The notes under the pieces are model-generated. The model did not search any database, had not been told where the DNA came from, and worked only from the letters and a program-made list of their open reading frames with translations. Shown here piece by piece: positions 8,021 through 16,621 of a DNA stretch of 34,864 nt (within the stretch, counting starts at the first letter, position 1; every line of letters begins with the position of its first letter). Source of the stretch: Affinundibacterium flavidum (GTDB lineage: Bacteria > Pseudomonadota > Gammaproteobacteria > Burkholderiales > Burkholderiaceae_D); contig NZ_JACOGA010000028.1 of assembly GCF_014284175.1 (NCBI RefSeq), positions 1-34,864 of the forward strand. Direction: 5' to 3'. The position numbers and the translations under genes are program-made.

Positions 8021-11000
8021 ATGCCCTATTGTGTACGAGATTTTTATTCACTGAGATGCCTCGTACGCACTAGCCTCCTGCAATTGATAGGCGCACTGTG
8101 CTTTTCGACCTCGGCGCAGGCTATCGCACCGCACAACCCAACTACAGCACAACCGTGGAGCTCAATGGCTGACATGGTGTTTCGTCACCTGTCGACCTCT
8201 CAAGGTTTGCCGCAATTTAGTGCGACCGTCGTCGCCCAAGATGGTGAAGGCTATATTTGGGTTGGTACTCAAGGTGGTCTGGCACGCTGGGATGGTTATC
8301 GCTTCCGCAATTATTTGCCAATACCGAATGACCCGACCAGCCTACCGGATAATTACGTCATGTCGATGTACAACGACAAACATAATCGTCTTTGGGTCGG
8401 CACCAATGGTGGCGGTGTCGCGCGCTATGATGACAGAACGGATAGCTTTGTCCGGGTTCCGCTAGGCCCCACAGGCATTAGTCACGTCACAGTCAGTTCC
8501 ATGACTGGTGATGGCAAAGATGGATTATGGTTGGCGACACGCAACGGTTTAGATCATTTTCAACCTGATACGGGTGTGGTGCAACACTATCGACACGATC
8601 CGAATAATCCAGATAGCTTGCCGAGTAATTTTGTGCGTACGGTGGCACTCGATCCGCATGGTATTTTGTGGGTAGGTACGACTCAAGGACTAGTGCGATT
8701 TGATGTCGCGAAACAAAGCATGCGCCGGATTCGTTTACCTATGGATGAAGCAAAGGTACAGCGCATCGTCAGTCTGGGACTGAGCGCCGATGGAAAACTA
8801 TGGATAGGTACATTTGATTCCGGTGCTTTTTTTCTAGATACCAAAGCATCGACCAATTCAGAAAATTCAATCGCAGTGTCGCGCCTGCAAATTCAAAAAA
8901 CTGATAGTAATGTTACCTTGACGGGTACTGAAAATATCCACGCCATTCAACAAGCTGGCACCGATGAAATCTGGTTGGGGACTTACGGCAAAGGCGTCGT
9001 GATTGTTAATACCAAGACCCTAGAGACTAAATCGATCACGCATGAGCCGAATCGTCAAAGCAGTTTAGCGGATAACGCCGTATGGTACATTTTGCGTGAT
9101 CGTTCGGGATTGATTTGGGTCGGTAGTCAACGTGGTCTTAGCCTGCACGATCCCTCATCGAATGCGTTCTTAACTGTTTATGGCGGTGAAAACCGGCGTC
9201 ATGGTTTGGGGGGATTAGATTTCTTTTCCGTCCACGGATTTCAAAATGGTGACGTTTGGGTAGGCTCGCAAAACAATGGCATCAGCATGCTGAAAGCTGG
9301 TTCAGCGAAATTTAATGCGCTCGCAGCGGACGACAGGCAAGTGCAAACCAGTTTGCCACAAAGTGCGATTTATACGATATTTCCAACCACCGATGAACAG
9401 GTATTTATAGGTACTGAAAAGGGCTTGTATCAGAGTCAGCGTAATGGAACAGGCATAAAGCGCCTTAAGCTTAGCCCTAGAAATCCTGTACTACGCGTCG
9501 CGACTTTATTGCAGCTTGGTGATCAATTGCTCATTGGTGGCCCCGAAGGTATCTGGTTAAAAGACTTGAAACAGGTCAACGAGGATAAATCTATACCAGC
9601 ACCTTGGGCTGTTCCAATTGCTAATAAGTTTGTGACGGACATGCAAATTGCCCCAGATGGTGCTATTTGGGTCGCCACCTTACAAGATGGTGTTTATCGC
9701 TATGACCCGACCAGTGGTGAATTACTCAATATCGCGCCGGATCCAGCAAATCCCTTGGGTTTGCGACATAGAAATGTGTCTGGGATGTTGTTTGATTCGC
9801 GTGGCTGGTTATGGGTAGCGATGCAAGGTGGTGGTATCGACTTATTGCGCAATCCGAGTGGGCGACCACCTTTTTCTTTCGAGCATTTTGGCAAGAAAGA
9901 AAAAATGCCCAACGAATTAGTGAATAAAATTTTAGAAGATAAACAGGGCAATATCTGGGCCAGTACCGATGAAGGCTTTGCCCGCATCGATACAAAAACG
10001 ATGCAACTTGATCCATTTGTCGAGTCTGACGGCGTTCCCATTACCGGCTATTGGAGTAATTCTGGTGGTCGTGCAGCACAGGGGGAACTGATTTTCGGTG
10101 GTGTCGGTGGTTTGACGATCGTTCGCTCTGAATTGGTGAAGACCTATCGCTACCATCCACCTATTGTGGTGACGAATATTCAATTAGGTGGCAAAACGAT
10201 CGCGGCTAACCATGTCGGCTTGGTAGGTCAAAATGCCAAAAAAATTATTGTTCAACCCGATGCAAACAGCATCGTCGTTGAGTTTTCTGCGCTCGATTTC
10301 TCGGCACCAGAACGCAATCGTTACGCGTATCGCTTAGAAGGCTACGACAAAAATTGGGTAGAGACAGACTACACCCGACGTCTGGCGGCGTATACCAATC
10401 TACCTCCGGGTGAGTATCGCTTATTGTTACGCGGCTCGAATCGCGTAGGTGATTGGAATGATGAAAATCTGGTTTTGATCGTTAAAGTGTTACCTGCATG
10501 GTTTCAAACTTGGTGGGCCTATGCGCTCTACGTTTTACTCTTGATATTATTGATTGTCGCCGTGGTGCGCTGGCGCTTATGGCGTTTGAATGAGGCCAAC
10601 CAAACCTTAGAGTTGCTGGTGCAAAAGCGCACACGTGAACTAGAACAATCACGCAAAATGTTAGAAGAACAAAGCCTGACTGATCACCTGACTGGTTTGC
10701 GCAATCGTCGCTTTTTAAATCTGTACATAGGCGAAGATATCGCCAGAGTAAATCGCGCTTATCAAGCTTTAGATGGGCAAGAGATTGATCGTGCAGCCTT
10801 AAATATCGACATCATTTTTATGATGGTCGATATTGATCACTTTAAGTCGGTCAACGATGAATTTGGTCATGCCGCCGGCGATCTGGTGTTGACGCAAACC
10901 ACTGCGATTTTGTTAGAAGCCGTGCGCGAAGCCGATACCATCATCCGTTGGGGTGGTGAAGAATTTTTGATTGTGGCCCGTCATGCTAATTATTTGGAAG

Positions 11001-11365
11001 CCGAAGTATTAGCAGAACGCATTCGCACGAGGATTGCCGAACATGTGTTCACCCTACCCGATGGACAAACGCTGCAGCGCACTTGCTCTATCGGCTTAAC
11101 CACCTATCCATTTATTCCTACTTCCGTTGAGGCTTTCTCGTGGGAGCAAGTAGTTGATATCGCCGATCAATGCCTGTACGCGGCCAAACATGGTGGCAGA
11201 AATGCTTGGGTAGGATTGTTCTTATTGGGAAATTACTATGCCAAAGAACATATTACAAATGTCGCTTTGGAAGTAGAACAACAGATAGCGCAGGGACATA
11301 TCCTGGTGAAGAGTTCCCTACCGGATGCCAGCAAGCTTGATTGGTCGCATGGACGTGGACCTTGA
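8021..11365 (+). CDS. Beta-propeller (Reg_prop / Y_Y_Y) membrane diguanylate cyclase
   Basis: 1114 residues. A signal peptide (hydrophobic stretch ending near STSAQA) leads to a long periplasmic part built of repeated two-component-propeller blades with the G-x-IWVGT-x-GGL motif (for example YIWVGTQGGLARWDGYRF and RLWVGTNGGGVARYD), about residues 40-740. A Y_Y_Y domain follows (about 755-825, ending PPGEYRLLLRGSN), then one membrane helix (about 830-852), a short coiled coil and a GGDEF domain. The active site is GGEEF at 978-982 with RxxD (READ) five residues upstream, so it should be an active, product-inhibited cyclase. Instead of a histidine kinase, as in the related hybrid sensors of Bacteroidetes, the output is c-di-GMP. 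It starts 27 bp after the kinase gene, in the same operon. The ligand is unknown. Confidence 0.93.
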   Translation: MPYCVRDFYSLRCLVRTSLLQLIGALCFSTSAQAIAPHNPTTAQPWSSMADMVFRHLSTSQGLPQFSATVVAQDGEGYIWVGTQGGLARWDGYRFRNYLPIPNDPTSLPDNYVMSMYNDKHNRLWVGTNGGGVARYDDRTDSFVRVPLGPTGISHVTVSSMTGDGKDGLWLATRNGLDHFQPDTGVVQHYRHDPNNPDSLPSNFVRTVALDPHGILWVGTTQGLVRFDVAKQSMRRIRLPMDEAKVQRIVSLGLSADGKLWIGTFDSGAFFLDTKASTNSENSIAVSRLQIQKTDSNVTLTGTENIHAIQQAGTDEIWLGTYGKGVVIVNTKTLETKSITHEPNRQSSLADNAVWYILRDRSGLIWVGSQRGLSLHDPSSNAFLTVYGGENRRHGLGGLDFFSVHGFQNGDVWVGSQNNGISMLKAGSAKFNALAADDRQVQTSLPQSAIYTIFPTTDEQVFIGTEKGLYQSQRNGTGIKRLKLSPRNPVLRVATLLQLGDQLLIGGPEGIWLKDLKQVNEDKSIPAPWAVPIANKFVTDMQIAPDGAIWVATLQDGVYRYDPTSGELLNIAPDPANPLGLRHRNVSGMLFDSRGWLWVAMQGGGIDLLRNPSGRPPFSFEHFGKKEKMPNELVNKILEDKQGNIWASTDEGFARIDTKTMQLDPFVESDGVPITGYWSNSGGRAAQGELIFGGVGGLTIVRSELVKTYRYHPPIVVTNIQLGGKTIAANHVGLVGQNAKKIIVQPDANSIVVEFSALDFSAPERNRYAYRLEGYDKNWVETDYTRRLAAYTNLPPGEYRLLLRGSNRVGDWNDENLVLIVKVLPAWFQTWWAYALYVLLLILLIVAVVRWRLWRLNEANQTLELLVQKRTRELEQSRKMLEEQSLTDHLTGLRNRRFLNLYIGEDIARVNRAYQALDGQEIDRAALNIDIIFMMVDIDHFKSVNDEFGHAAGDLVLTQTTAILLEAVREADTIIRWGGEEFLIVARHANYLEAEVLAERIRTRIAEHVFTLPDGQTLQRTCSIGLTTYPFIPTSVEAFSWEQVVDIADQCLYAAKHGGRNAWVGLFLLGNYYAKEHITNVALEVEQQIAQGHILVKSSLPDASKLDWSHGRGP

Positions 11366-11500
11366 TGTCTGATTCTAAGTTCTCTTAAGTTATCTACGGA
11401 ACTTCTCACTGAAAATTCACTCTGTGGATAGCTAATATAAGCAGCTAAAATAGCGACTTTGCCCCACCCAATTTATACCAAGAACAAATACAGGAGAATT

Positions 11501-13129
11501 ATGAAAAATAAATTAGTCTTGACCAGTCTGGCGCTCAGCCTTGCACTGGCATTTTCTGCACATGCGGCCGATAAGAAACACCCAGCTAAAACTGCTACCG
11601 TCGAAGAAGCGCCATTACGCGCTCATCTGGCATTGATCTCCTCGGATCTGTTTGAAGGTCGTGGCACCGGTCAACGTGGTGCCGACTTGACGGTACAATA
11701 TTTAGAAAGTCAGTCGCAAGTCATTGGACTGAAGCCGGGCAATGGCAATAGCTATCGTCAATTAGTCAAAATCGCGGGTGTCAAAGCTTTGCCGCAGCAA
11801 AGTAGTTTGCAACTGGTAGCTGGCGGCGCACCAATTGCGATTGAATTTGGTAAAGACTGGGTTTGGGCACCGGGCGATGCCGTCGCTACCCATCAATTCG
11901 ATACCGATATCGTCTTCGTTGGTTACGGTATCACAGCCCCAGAAGAAAAATGGGACGATTACAAAGGGCAAGATGTTAAAGGCAAATTGCTGGTGATGAT
12001 GGTTAACGATCCGCAACCGACAGCCGAAGAAGCAAATCGTTTTGGCGGTAAGGCCCTCACTTACTACGGTCGTTGGACTTACAAATATGAAGAAGCAAAA
12101 CGTCGTGGCGCAGCCGGTGTCTTATTAATTCACACCGACGCATCTGCCAGTTATGGCTGGTCAGTCGTACAAAATGGCGGCACCGCAGAAAAATTCCAAC
12201 TGCAGGGCGCAGCACTCGGCACGGGTTTGCAAGGCTGGATCAGTGAAGACACTGCACGTAAATTATTTGCAGGTGCGGGCAAAGATCTCGATCAATTACG
12301 TGCTGCAGCCGAGCGTAAAGATTTCGCCCCAGTGACTTTGGCAGCAAAATTAGTCGGTGAAGAAAAAGCCGACATCCGTACGGTTGATCAATACAATATC
12401 GCTGCGGTGGTACCAGGTACCGATCCAAAACTTAAAGACGAAGTCGTGATTTACAGCGCGCATTGGGATCATCTGGGTAAGCAGGGAACGACAGGAGACA
12501 CGATCTATAACGGCGCGATCGACAATGGCTCCGGTACTGCAGCTCTATTAGCGATGGCGAAAGCAGCGATGCAAGCACCGGCCAAGCGCAGTCAAATGTT
12601 CTTATGGGTAGCCGCTGAAGAACAAGGTTTATTGGGTAGTGCGATGTACGCTGCACAACCGCTGTGGCCAGCCAACAAAACCGCCGCGAATTTAAATTTG
12701 GACAGTTTGAATTTCATGGGCATCACGCGCGACATCAGCACTCGCGGCAGTGAGCGCACCGAGTTAGGCGAGATCGCCGCCAAGGTTGCCAAAGACATGG
12801 GATTAAGCGTCGCGCCAGTAGAACCCGATTTGGCAGGCGGTTATTTCCGCAGCGACCATTTCAGCTTTGCTAAAGCAGGCATTCCTGCCTTCTCCATCGG
12901 TGGCGGCAGAGACTACGTCAAAGACCCAGAAGGCACACGTGAAAAAGCCCGTGCCCATAGTAAGCGTACTTACCATCAAGTCAGCGATGAATTTGATCCG
13001 ACCTGGGATTTCTCTGGCATGGTGCAACAAGCGCAATTCACGCTGAACCTCGGTCGCGCAGTCGCCGATGGCGCCAAGATGCCAGCCTGGAAAGCTGGTG
13101 ATCCACTAGGTCAGGTACGCGCCAGGTAA
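11501..13129 (+). CDS. Secreted M28-family zinc aminopeptidase with PA domain
   Basis: 542 residues from ATG 11501, chosen over an upstream TTG because AGGAGA sits 5 bp before it and a classical signal peptide (cleavage after AHA, about residue 22) follows directly. A protease-associated insert lies at about 130-285. The M28 catalytic domain has all expected metal and catalytic residues: His321 (SAHWDHLG), Asp341 (AIDNGSG), Glu373-Glu374 (AAEEQG), Asp401 (NLDSLN) and His453 (RSDHFSF). It should remove N-terminal residues from peptides outside the cytoplasm. No membrane anchor is seen. It is transcribed on its own; a 10-bp hairpin follows 21 bp after the stop. Confidence 0.93.
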   Translation: MKNKLVLTSLALSLALAFSAHAADKKHPAKTATVEEAPLRAHLALISSDLFEGRGTGQRGADLTVQYLESQSQVIGLKPGNGNSYRQLVKIAGVKALPQQSSLQLVAGGAPIAIEFGKDWVWAPGDAVATHQFDTDIVFVGYGITAPEEKWDDYKGQDVKGKLLVMMVNDPQPTAEEANRFGGKALTYYGRWTYKYEEAKRRGAAGVLLIHTDASASYGWSVVQNGGTAEKFQLQGAALGTGLQGWISEDTARKLFAGAGKDLDQLRAAAERKDFAPVTLAAKLVGEEKADIRTVDQYNIAAVVPGTDPKLKDEVVIYSAHWDHLGKQGTTGDTIYNGAIDNGSGTAALLAMAKAAMQAPAKRSQMFLWVAAEEQGLLGSAMYAAQPLWPANKTAANLNLDSLNFMGITRDISTRGSERTELGEIAAKVAKDMGLSVAPVEPDLAGGYFRSDHFSFAKAGIPAFSIGGGRDYVKDPEGTREKARAHSKRTYHQVSDEFDPTWDFSGMVQQAQFTLNLGRAVADGAKMPAWKAGDPLGQVRAR

Positions 13130-13150
13130 TCGTATGTGATGATATAAGCG

Positions 13151-13178
13151 GAGGTGCAAGGATATTTACTTGCACCTC
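13151..13178 (+). terminator. Perfect 10-bp hairpin after the peptidase gene
   Basis: GAGGTGCAAG (13151-13160), 8-base loop, CTTGCACCTC (13169-13178). It lies between the M28 peptidase stop and the next plus-strand gene. No T-run follows, so it is not a textbook intrinsic terminator; it may protect the 3' end of the mRNA or act as a weak or Rho-assisted stop. Confidence 0.45.
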
Positions 13179-13223
13179 ATGCATACTCACTTAATAGTTT
13201 TCAGCAACAAGCCGGAAGTACAG

Positions 13224-13631
13224 ATGTCGCAACAAACCACCCGTCCCAGCGAACGCACACTCTTACAAAGAGTCAGAAATCAACTCATCGATTATCTAGA
13301 AATCGCCGCCTCGTTCCAAGCCCAACAAGATTTTCAAACACAAGCTCCACAGACCCACGTCGCCACCGAAGTCTTAGAACAATGGGCAGATTGGGTCAGC
13401 CCCAATTGGCAAGAAGAACTCAAGGCGCCAACTTTTTCAGAGCAAGAAAGAAGTGCCATCACCGAGTTTCAAACCATCTGGCAAGGCACCCACAACACGC
13501 TCGTACGTCCCTTACCCGCTCTGGAGTACATACAACTCGCACCAGCTTGGCAGCAGTTGCGGGTGGCGGCGGAAGATTGCTTGCTAGTGTTTATGCTGCG
13601 CGGGAAGTTGTCGGATGATGTGGAGGAATAA
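13224..13631 (+). CDS. Hypothetical protein, 135 residues
   Basis: Not recognised. Start ATG 13224 is preferred to earlier in-frame ATGs because GGAAG lies 6 bp upstream and the earlier residues fall in the hairpin region. The protein is soluble, Gln/Glu-rich and probably all helical: an amphipathic N-terminus (SERTLLQRVRNQLIDYLEI), a Trp-containing middle (LEQWADWVSPNWQEEL) and a helical end (WQQLRVAAEDCLLVFML). No signal peptide and only one Cys. It may be a small regulator or chaperone-like protein, but nothing specific supports this. It is convergent with the next minus-strand gene, 29 bp apart. Confidence 0.6.
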   Translation: MSQQTTRPSERTLLQRVRNQLIDYLEIAASFQAQQDFQTQAPQTHVATEVLEQWADWVSPNWQEELKAPTFSEQERSAITEFQTIWQGTHNTLVRPLPALEYIQLAPAWQQLRVAAEDCLLVFMLRGKLSDDVEE

Positions 13632-13660
13632 GGGACAGTTTCGAATGGTCTGAAATTGAG

Positions 13661-14155
13661 TTATCGCTCAAATTTTTCGCTGATAGGGGAAAAATAAGAT
13701 AGCGCTAAAATGATTCCCCAAAGGGTCGCAGATGCCTCGATAAATGCGGACTCAAGTCCTGAATGGAGTGATGTGCCGATCAAGGTATAAATGAAGAATC
13801 CCATCAACGTCGTATAGGTAGAAAGTGCCCTTGCCCAATTCTTGAAAAAGAAAAGTCCAATGAGGCCAGCTACCCAAGTTAGAGCAAAAATTGTAGCGCC
13901 AGGAACTGCGATCCAATAGTGGCTTATGAACCAAGTTTCAGGTTCTGCATTATAAGCAGTTTCTAAATTTTCGGAATATATAGGGAATAAGCTAGACACT
14001 ATTGTGGCAAGGGTCAGCGCAATATAGGTCCAAAGGAGTTTCCGATATCGGGATTCTGTGATGGGTTGAATCTTCATATTTGTTGATGTAGTTAGTGCAG
14101 TAGGTGCGATTAGTGAAACGTAATCGCACGTATGTTCGGTGTTCGTATTGTCCAT
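13661..14155 (-). CDS. Small integral membrane protein, unknown function
   Basis: 164 residues from ATG 14153-14155, preceded at 5 bp by AGGGAAG; an upstream ATG at 14171 has no such site. After a soluble leader of about 30 residues come four hydrophobic segments: about 40-58 (LLWTYIALTLATIVSSLFP), 76-98 (WIAVPGATIFALTWVAGLIGLFFF), 105-122 and 140-158. The loop containing SENLETAYNAEPETWFISHY is acidic and is probably outside. I do not recognise a characterised family. It is the last gene of a run of small minus-strand genes with no shared theme. Confidence 0.65.
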   Translation of the reverse strand: MDNTNTEHTCDYVSLIAPTALTTSTNMKIQPITESRYRKLLWTYIALTLATIVSSLFPIYSENLETAYNAEPETWFISHYWIAVPGATIFALTWVAGLIGLFFFKNWARALSTYTTLMGFFIYTLIGTSLHSGLESAFIEASATLWGIILALSYFSPISEKFER

Positions 14156-14275
14156 CGACACTTCCCTAAACATGCGTGTTTATCAATCCGCAATGCGAAA
14201 TAAGCATGACCTGGCTTCCGATTTGTTGCGCTGTCTAAAGACCCATGCATGCGATTAGTCAAGGCAATCATTGCG

Positions 14276-14294
14276 GTAGCAACCTACTTGCTAC
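14276..14294 (-). terminator. 7-bp hairpin overlapping the stop of the next gene
   Basis: GTAGCAA (14276-14282), 5-base loop, TTGCTAC (14288-14294). It covers the TAG stop of the minus-strand gene ending at 14291. No clear T-run follows on the minus strand, so the terminator role is tentative. Confidence 0.3.
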
Positions 14295-14839
14295 GATACC
14301 TTCAAGCTCCGAAGAGCTTCGCGTAATTCAGGCTCAATTTTTTCAAAAATTTCGTCAGTTGCGGAGAACATCAACTCTACAAAGACGCCCCCGTTAACGG
14401 CGTGGACGATAAAGACTTTCATTTTTCGATCCGGACCAGACAGAAATTCAGATTCATAAGCTAAGGAATTTGGCAGAGTGATTCCATCATGCTCCACCGT
14501 GAGAAATTTCTTGCGAGGCCAACCGCGCTGTGCCATTAGACGAGCAGAAATCAGAACTACATTGGAATCGGCGGGTACTTTGAAGGCAACGACATTCAAG
14601 CCTGCTAATACCATGCTCCCATCCTTGTCCACGATGGGAGAACGCTTCCAAGAAACCATTAATGGGTCGCTAGATTCCATACTTGGTTTTAAGTTACCTT
14701 GAACTTGTCGTTTTGCATCCCAAGTATCCGGGAGTTTGAATGAAATATGTGCTTCATTCAATTGGATGTCTGATGCCGCCGCTGCAGTCGGTGGCTCAAT
14801 GAAGAGTAATAATGCCGCGAAAATTGCAAGGATCTTCAT
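14291..14839 (-). CDS. Exported protein, PsbP/DcrB-like, unknown function
   Basis: 182 residues. A clear signal peptide (MKILAIFAALLLFIEPPTAAAA) is followed by a domain that opens with an amphipathic strand and FKLPDTWDAKRQV. It continues with alternating strands (MVLAGLNVVAFKVPADSNVVLISARLM, KVFIVHAVNGGVFVELMFSATDEIF) and ends in a helix (EPELREALRSLKV). That plan resembles small periplasmic DcrB/PsbP-fold proteins, but no defining motif is seen, so this is only a structural impression. No Cys. On the minus strand GTTAGGC and TATACT stand directly before the start ATG. TATACT could be a -10 box, but it would give an almost leaderless mRNA. Confidence 0.6.
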   Translation of the reverse strand: MKILAIFAALLLFIEPPTAAAASDIQLNEAHISFKLPDTWDAKRQVQGNLKPSMESSDPLMVSWKRSPIVDKDGSMVLAGLNVVAFKVPADSNVVLISARLMAQRGWPRKKFLTVEHDGITLPNSLAYESEFLSGPDRKMKVFIVHAVNGGVFVELMFSATDEIFEKIEPELREALRSLKVS

Positions 14840-14893
14840 AGTATAAAGCCTAACTCGGAGTTAACGGAGGACAGTGGCGCAGGGAACGATGGG

Positions 14894-15322
14894 CTATTCA
14901 TCATTGGCCTTATGTACGATTTCCAACATTCCTGAATCGTTAGGGAACCAAGCTGCTCCTTCGTCCCCACTGGCGTCAAAAAATCCTACACCGTGTTTTT
15001 CAGCGAGTTTCAGACACGCATTGTATGCATCTTCCGCTGTTGGCCAACTGAATGCGATATAGATGATGTCTCTTCCAAGTGTGAAATCAGCCTGCCTTTG
15101 CTGGCATTCTTCGTCATCACCTCGATATGTAAACGGACCGTTCAACGGCGGAAATGATTTGATGACGTCTTCAAACCAAGCTCGGAGTGAGGGAGTAAGA
15201 TTCGTGGGATCGTTGTAGTCAATTTCATCTTCCCACTCGGTACGCTCGTCATACCAGTGATAGAACTTCTTCGGATCTCGCAGTTCCAATCGCGAGTCAA
15301 ACACTGCTAGGTCATAGCTCAT
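14894..15322 (-). CDS. Hypothetical protein, 142 residues, acidic
   Basis: Soluble, acidic protein beginning MSYDLAVFDS, with a Trp/Tyr-rich core (FYHWYDERTEWEDEIDYNDP), then AWFEDVIKSFPPLNGP, a strand-helix unit (DIIYIAFSWPTAEDAYNACLKLAEKHGVGFFDASGDEGAAWFP) and a short tail. Similar small proteins are, from memory, scattered in proteobacteria without assigned function; some immunity-type proteins look alike in size and charge, but no toxin gene is adjacent. Transcription is supported by a good promoter at 15367-15395, whose sequence is nearly repeated before the gene at 17150-18265. Confidence 0.6.
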   Translation of the reverse strand: MSYDLAVFDSRLELRDPKKFYHWYDERTEWEDEIDYNDPTNLTPSLRAWFEDVIKSFPPLNGPFTYRGDDEECQQRQADFTLGRDIIYIAFSWPTAEDAYNACLKLAEKHGVGFFDASGDEGAAWFPNDSGMLEIVHKANDE

Positions 15323-15366
15323 AAGTTATCTTTCTGAGGGCTTTCGTAATTTTTTTGCAAAGCAAA

Positions 15367-15395
15367 AAGATAACCGAACATCAAGAAAAGTACAA
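15367..15395 (-). promoter_or_regulatory. Sigma-70-like promoter, copy A of a duplicated promoter
   Basis: On the minus strand: -35 TTGTAC (15390-15395), 17-bp spacer, -10 TATCTT (15367-15372), preceded by an A-rich GAAACAAA. The predicted transcript starts about 38 bases before the ATG at 15322. Blocks GAAACAAATTG and CGGTTATCTT are identical in the second copy at 18314-18342, while the spacer core differs. Confidence 0.6.
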
Positions 15396-15467
15396 TTTGT
15401 TTCTACAATGTTGATCCGATCAAGAACTTGATTTGACTAGGACTTCGGAAAAAGTGTACTCAATACG

Positions 15468-15489
15468 AACCGATTAATGATCGGTTTTT
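15468..15489 (+). terminator. Possible small plus-strand hairpin with T-run
   Basis: AACCGAT (15468-15474), 5-base loop, ATCGGTT (15480-15486), running into TTTTT. The geometry fits an intrinsic terminator read on the plus strand, but no plus-strand gene lies upstream. It sits in the gap between two minus-strand genes and may instead be a chance palindrome. Confidence 0.25.
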
Positions 15490-15536
15490 GCCGTTCAAAT
15501 ATCGAAATACAAAAGTTTGACCCCATCATGCGTTCA

Positions 15537-15884
15537 CTATTCCCGCGATTGATTTTGCTCGCGCTGAGCTAACAAAAAATTACGCTGCACTTCTGTCTTT
15601 TGAGAAAGCTGATGCTCTTCCAGAAATGCGGCTAAACGAGGAAGCTTTGCTTCGACTTCTAAGAGTGCAACTTGTTCTCGGTTGAGCAACACGGATTCCC
15701 GACAGGCGCTGCAGACGACATAGGACTTGGAAAGAAACGGGATGGTCTTGATCATAAAGAATGACACCCATTCAGTTTCTTTCCAATGTTCCCAAGCCCG
15801 CTTTCGCTGGCAGCGATAACAGTGACAACTTAATGCGGACGCTATTTCTTTGGCTTCTTTAACCCACCCAAATAAGACTAGCAT
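15537..15884 (-). CDS. Small zinc-ribbon protein
   Basis: 115 residues. It begins MLVLFGWVKEAKEI, then CHCYRCQ (C-x2-C), a WEHWKETEWVSFFMIKTIPFLSKSYVVC stretch, and a second CSAC. The two C-x2-C knuckles separated by aromatic strands match small 'zinc ribbon 15'-type proteins, whose function is unknown. The C-terminal half is a charged helix (LLNREQVALLEVEAKLPRLAAFLEEHQ). The start at ATG 15882-15884 has AAGGAAAC 4 bp upstream. Soluble or loosely membrane-associated. Confidence 0.65.
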   Translation of the reverse strand: MLVLFGWVKEAKEIASALSCHCYRCQRKRAWEHWKETEWVSFFMIKTIPFLSKSYVVCSACRESVLLNREQVALLEVEAKLPRLAAFLEEHQLSQKTEVQRNFLLAQREQNQSRE

Positions 15885-16032
15885 TTTTGTTTCCTTGTAT
15901 TTTTGATGTTAAGTATTTTGTATTGGGCTTGAAGTATTGCAAGTAAGAATTCATTTCTGAAATGATGCGGTGAGGTGTAACAGCCAAGCAGATAACTCAA
16001 ACACATTTAATCTTCATGTTCTCAATCGCGGC

Positions 16033-16545
16033 CTATTTTGCCTCGTCTGTTGCGCGCTGATGGTTAAAGCTATAGATGCGCGCGACTTTCCAAACGCCGT
16101 CTTTTTGCAACATGAGATGTGTGAAGGACGACCTGAATGTGCGCTTGATAATCTTGCCCGATTCGGTGCTAAAGAAATCGTGCTCGCCCATAACGATTGC
16201 GCCATAAACCTCTGGGCCACGGCGCATTGGGAAGATACGCAAGGTATCAGGGACGATCACACGACGCCCGCGATTTTTAGTGTCATCCATACCAGCATTG
16301 ACCTTGGATAGTGCATCGTAACCCATTACCGTTCCGCCGAGGTCGTGGTAAAACTCGACGTCTTCTGTCAGATGAGAATTAAGCGAGGCGGACGTCCCAA
16401 AATTAAAATCATTCCAATAGGCATCGTCAGCTTTTCTGACCTGGGCTTCCCAGTCTGTATTTTTGTCTTCTGCCATAACTGGCATCATGATGGCGAGTGT
16501 AGCGATGAAAAAAGATTGGAAAAATCTGCTTTTGAAGTTGCGCAT
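16033..16545 (-). CDS. Exported NTF2-like (DUF4440 / SnoaL-like) protein
   Basis: 170 residues. The N-terminal signal peptide (FFQSFFIATLAIMMPVMA) is cleaved around residue 24. The mature part has the cone-shaped NTF2-like pattern: a first helix (VRKADDAYWNDFNFG), LNSHLTEDVEFYHDLGG, GYDAL, then four strands (PEVYGAIVMGEHDFF, IIKRTFRSSFTHLMLQKDGVWKVARIYSF). DUF4440 proteins are ligand-binding or enzymatic pockets of diverse use; no specific substrate can be named. TTGACA at about 16589-16594 on the minus strand could be a -35 box for it. Confidence 0.75.
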   Translation of the reverse strand: MRNFKSRFFQSFFIATLAIMMPVMAEDKNTDWEAQVRKADDAYWNDFNFGTSASLNSHLTEDVEFYHDLGGTVMGYDALSKVNAGMDDTKNRGRRVIVPDTLRIFPMRRGPEVYGAIVMGEHDFFSTESGKIIKRTFRSSFTHLMLQKDGVWKVARIYSFNHQRATDEAK

Positions 16546-16621
16546 AAGTGGCTCGATTTGTATGAGTGAAATAGTTCGTTTTCTTTAATGTCAAAACTGC
16601 ACGGCACGCAGTAAACACCGC

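Noticed and set aside
14848..14863. GTTAGGC with TAACTCCGAGTTA (minus strand) before the gene starting at 14839, looking like the L'-R' end of an attC site
   Set aside because: The matching GCCTAAC half is not found near the upstream gene's stop; the small inverted repeat alone is weak evidence.
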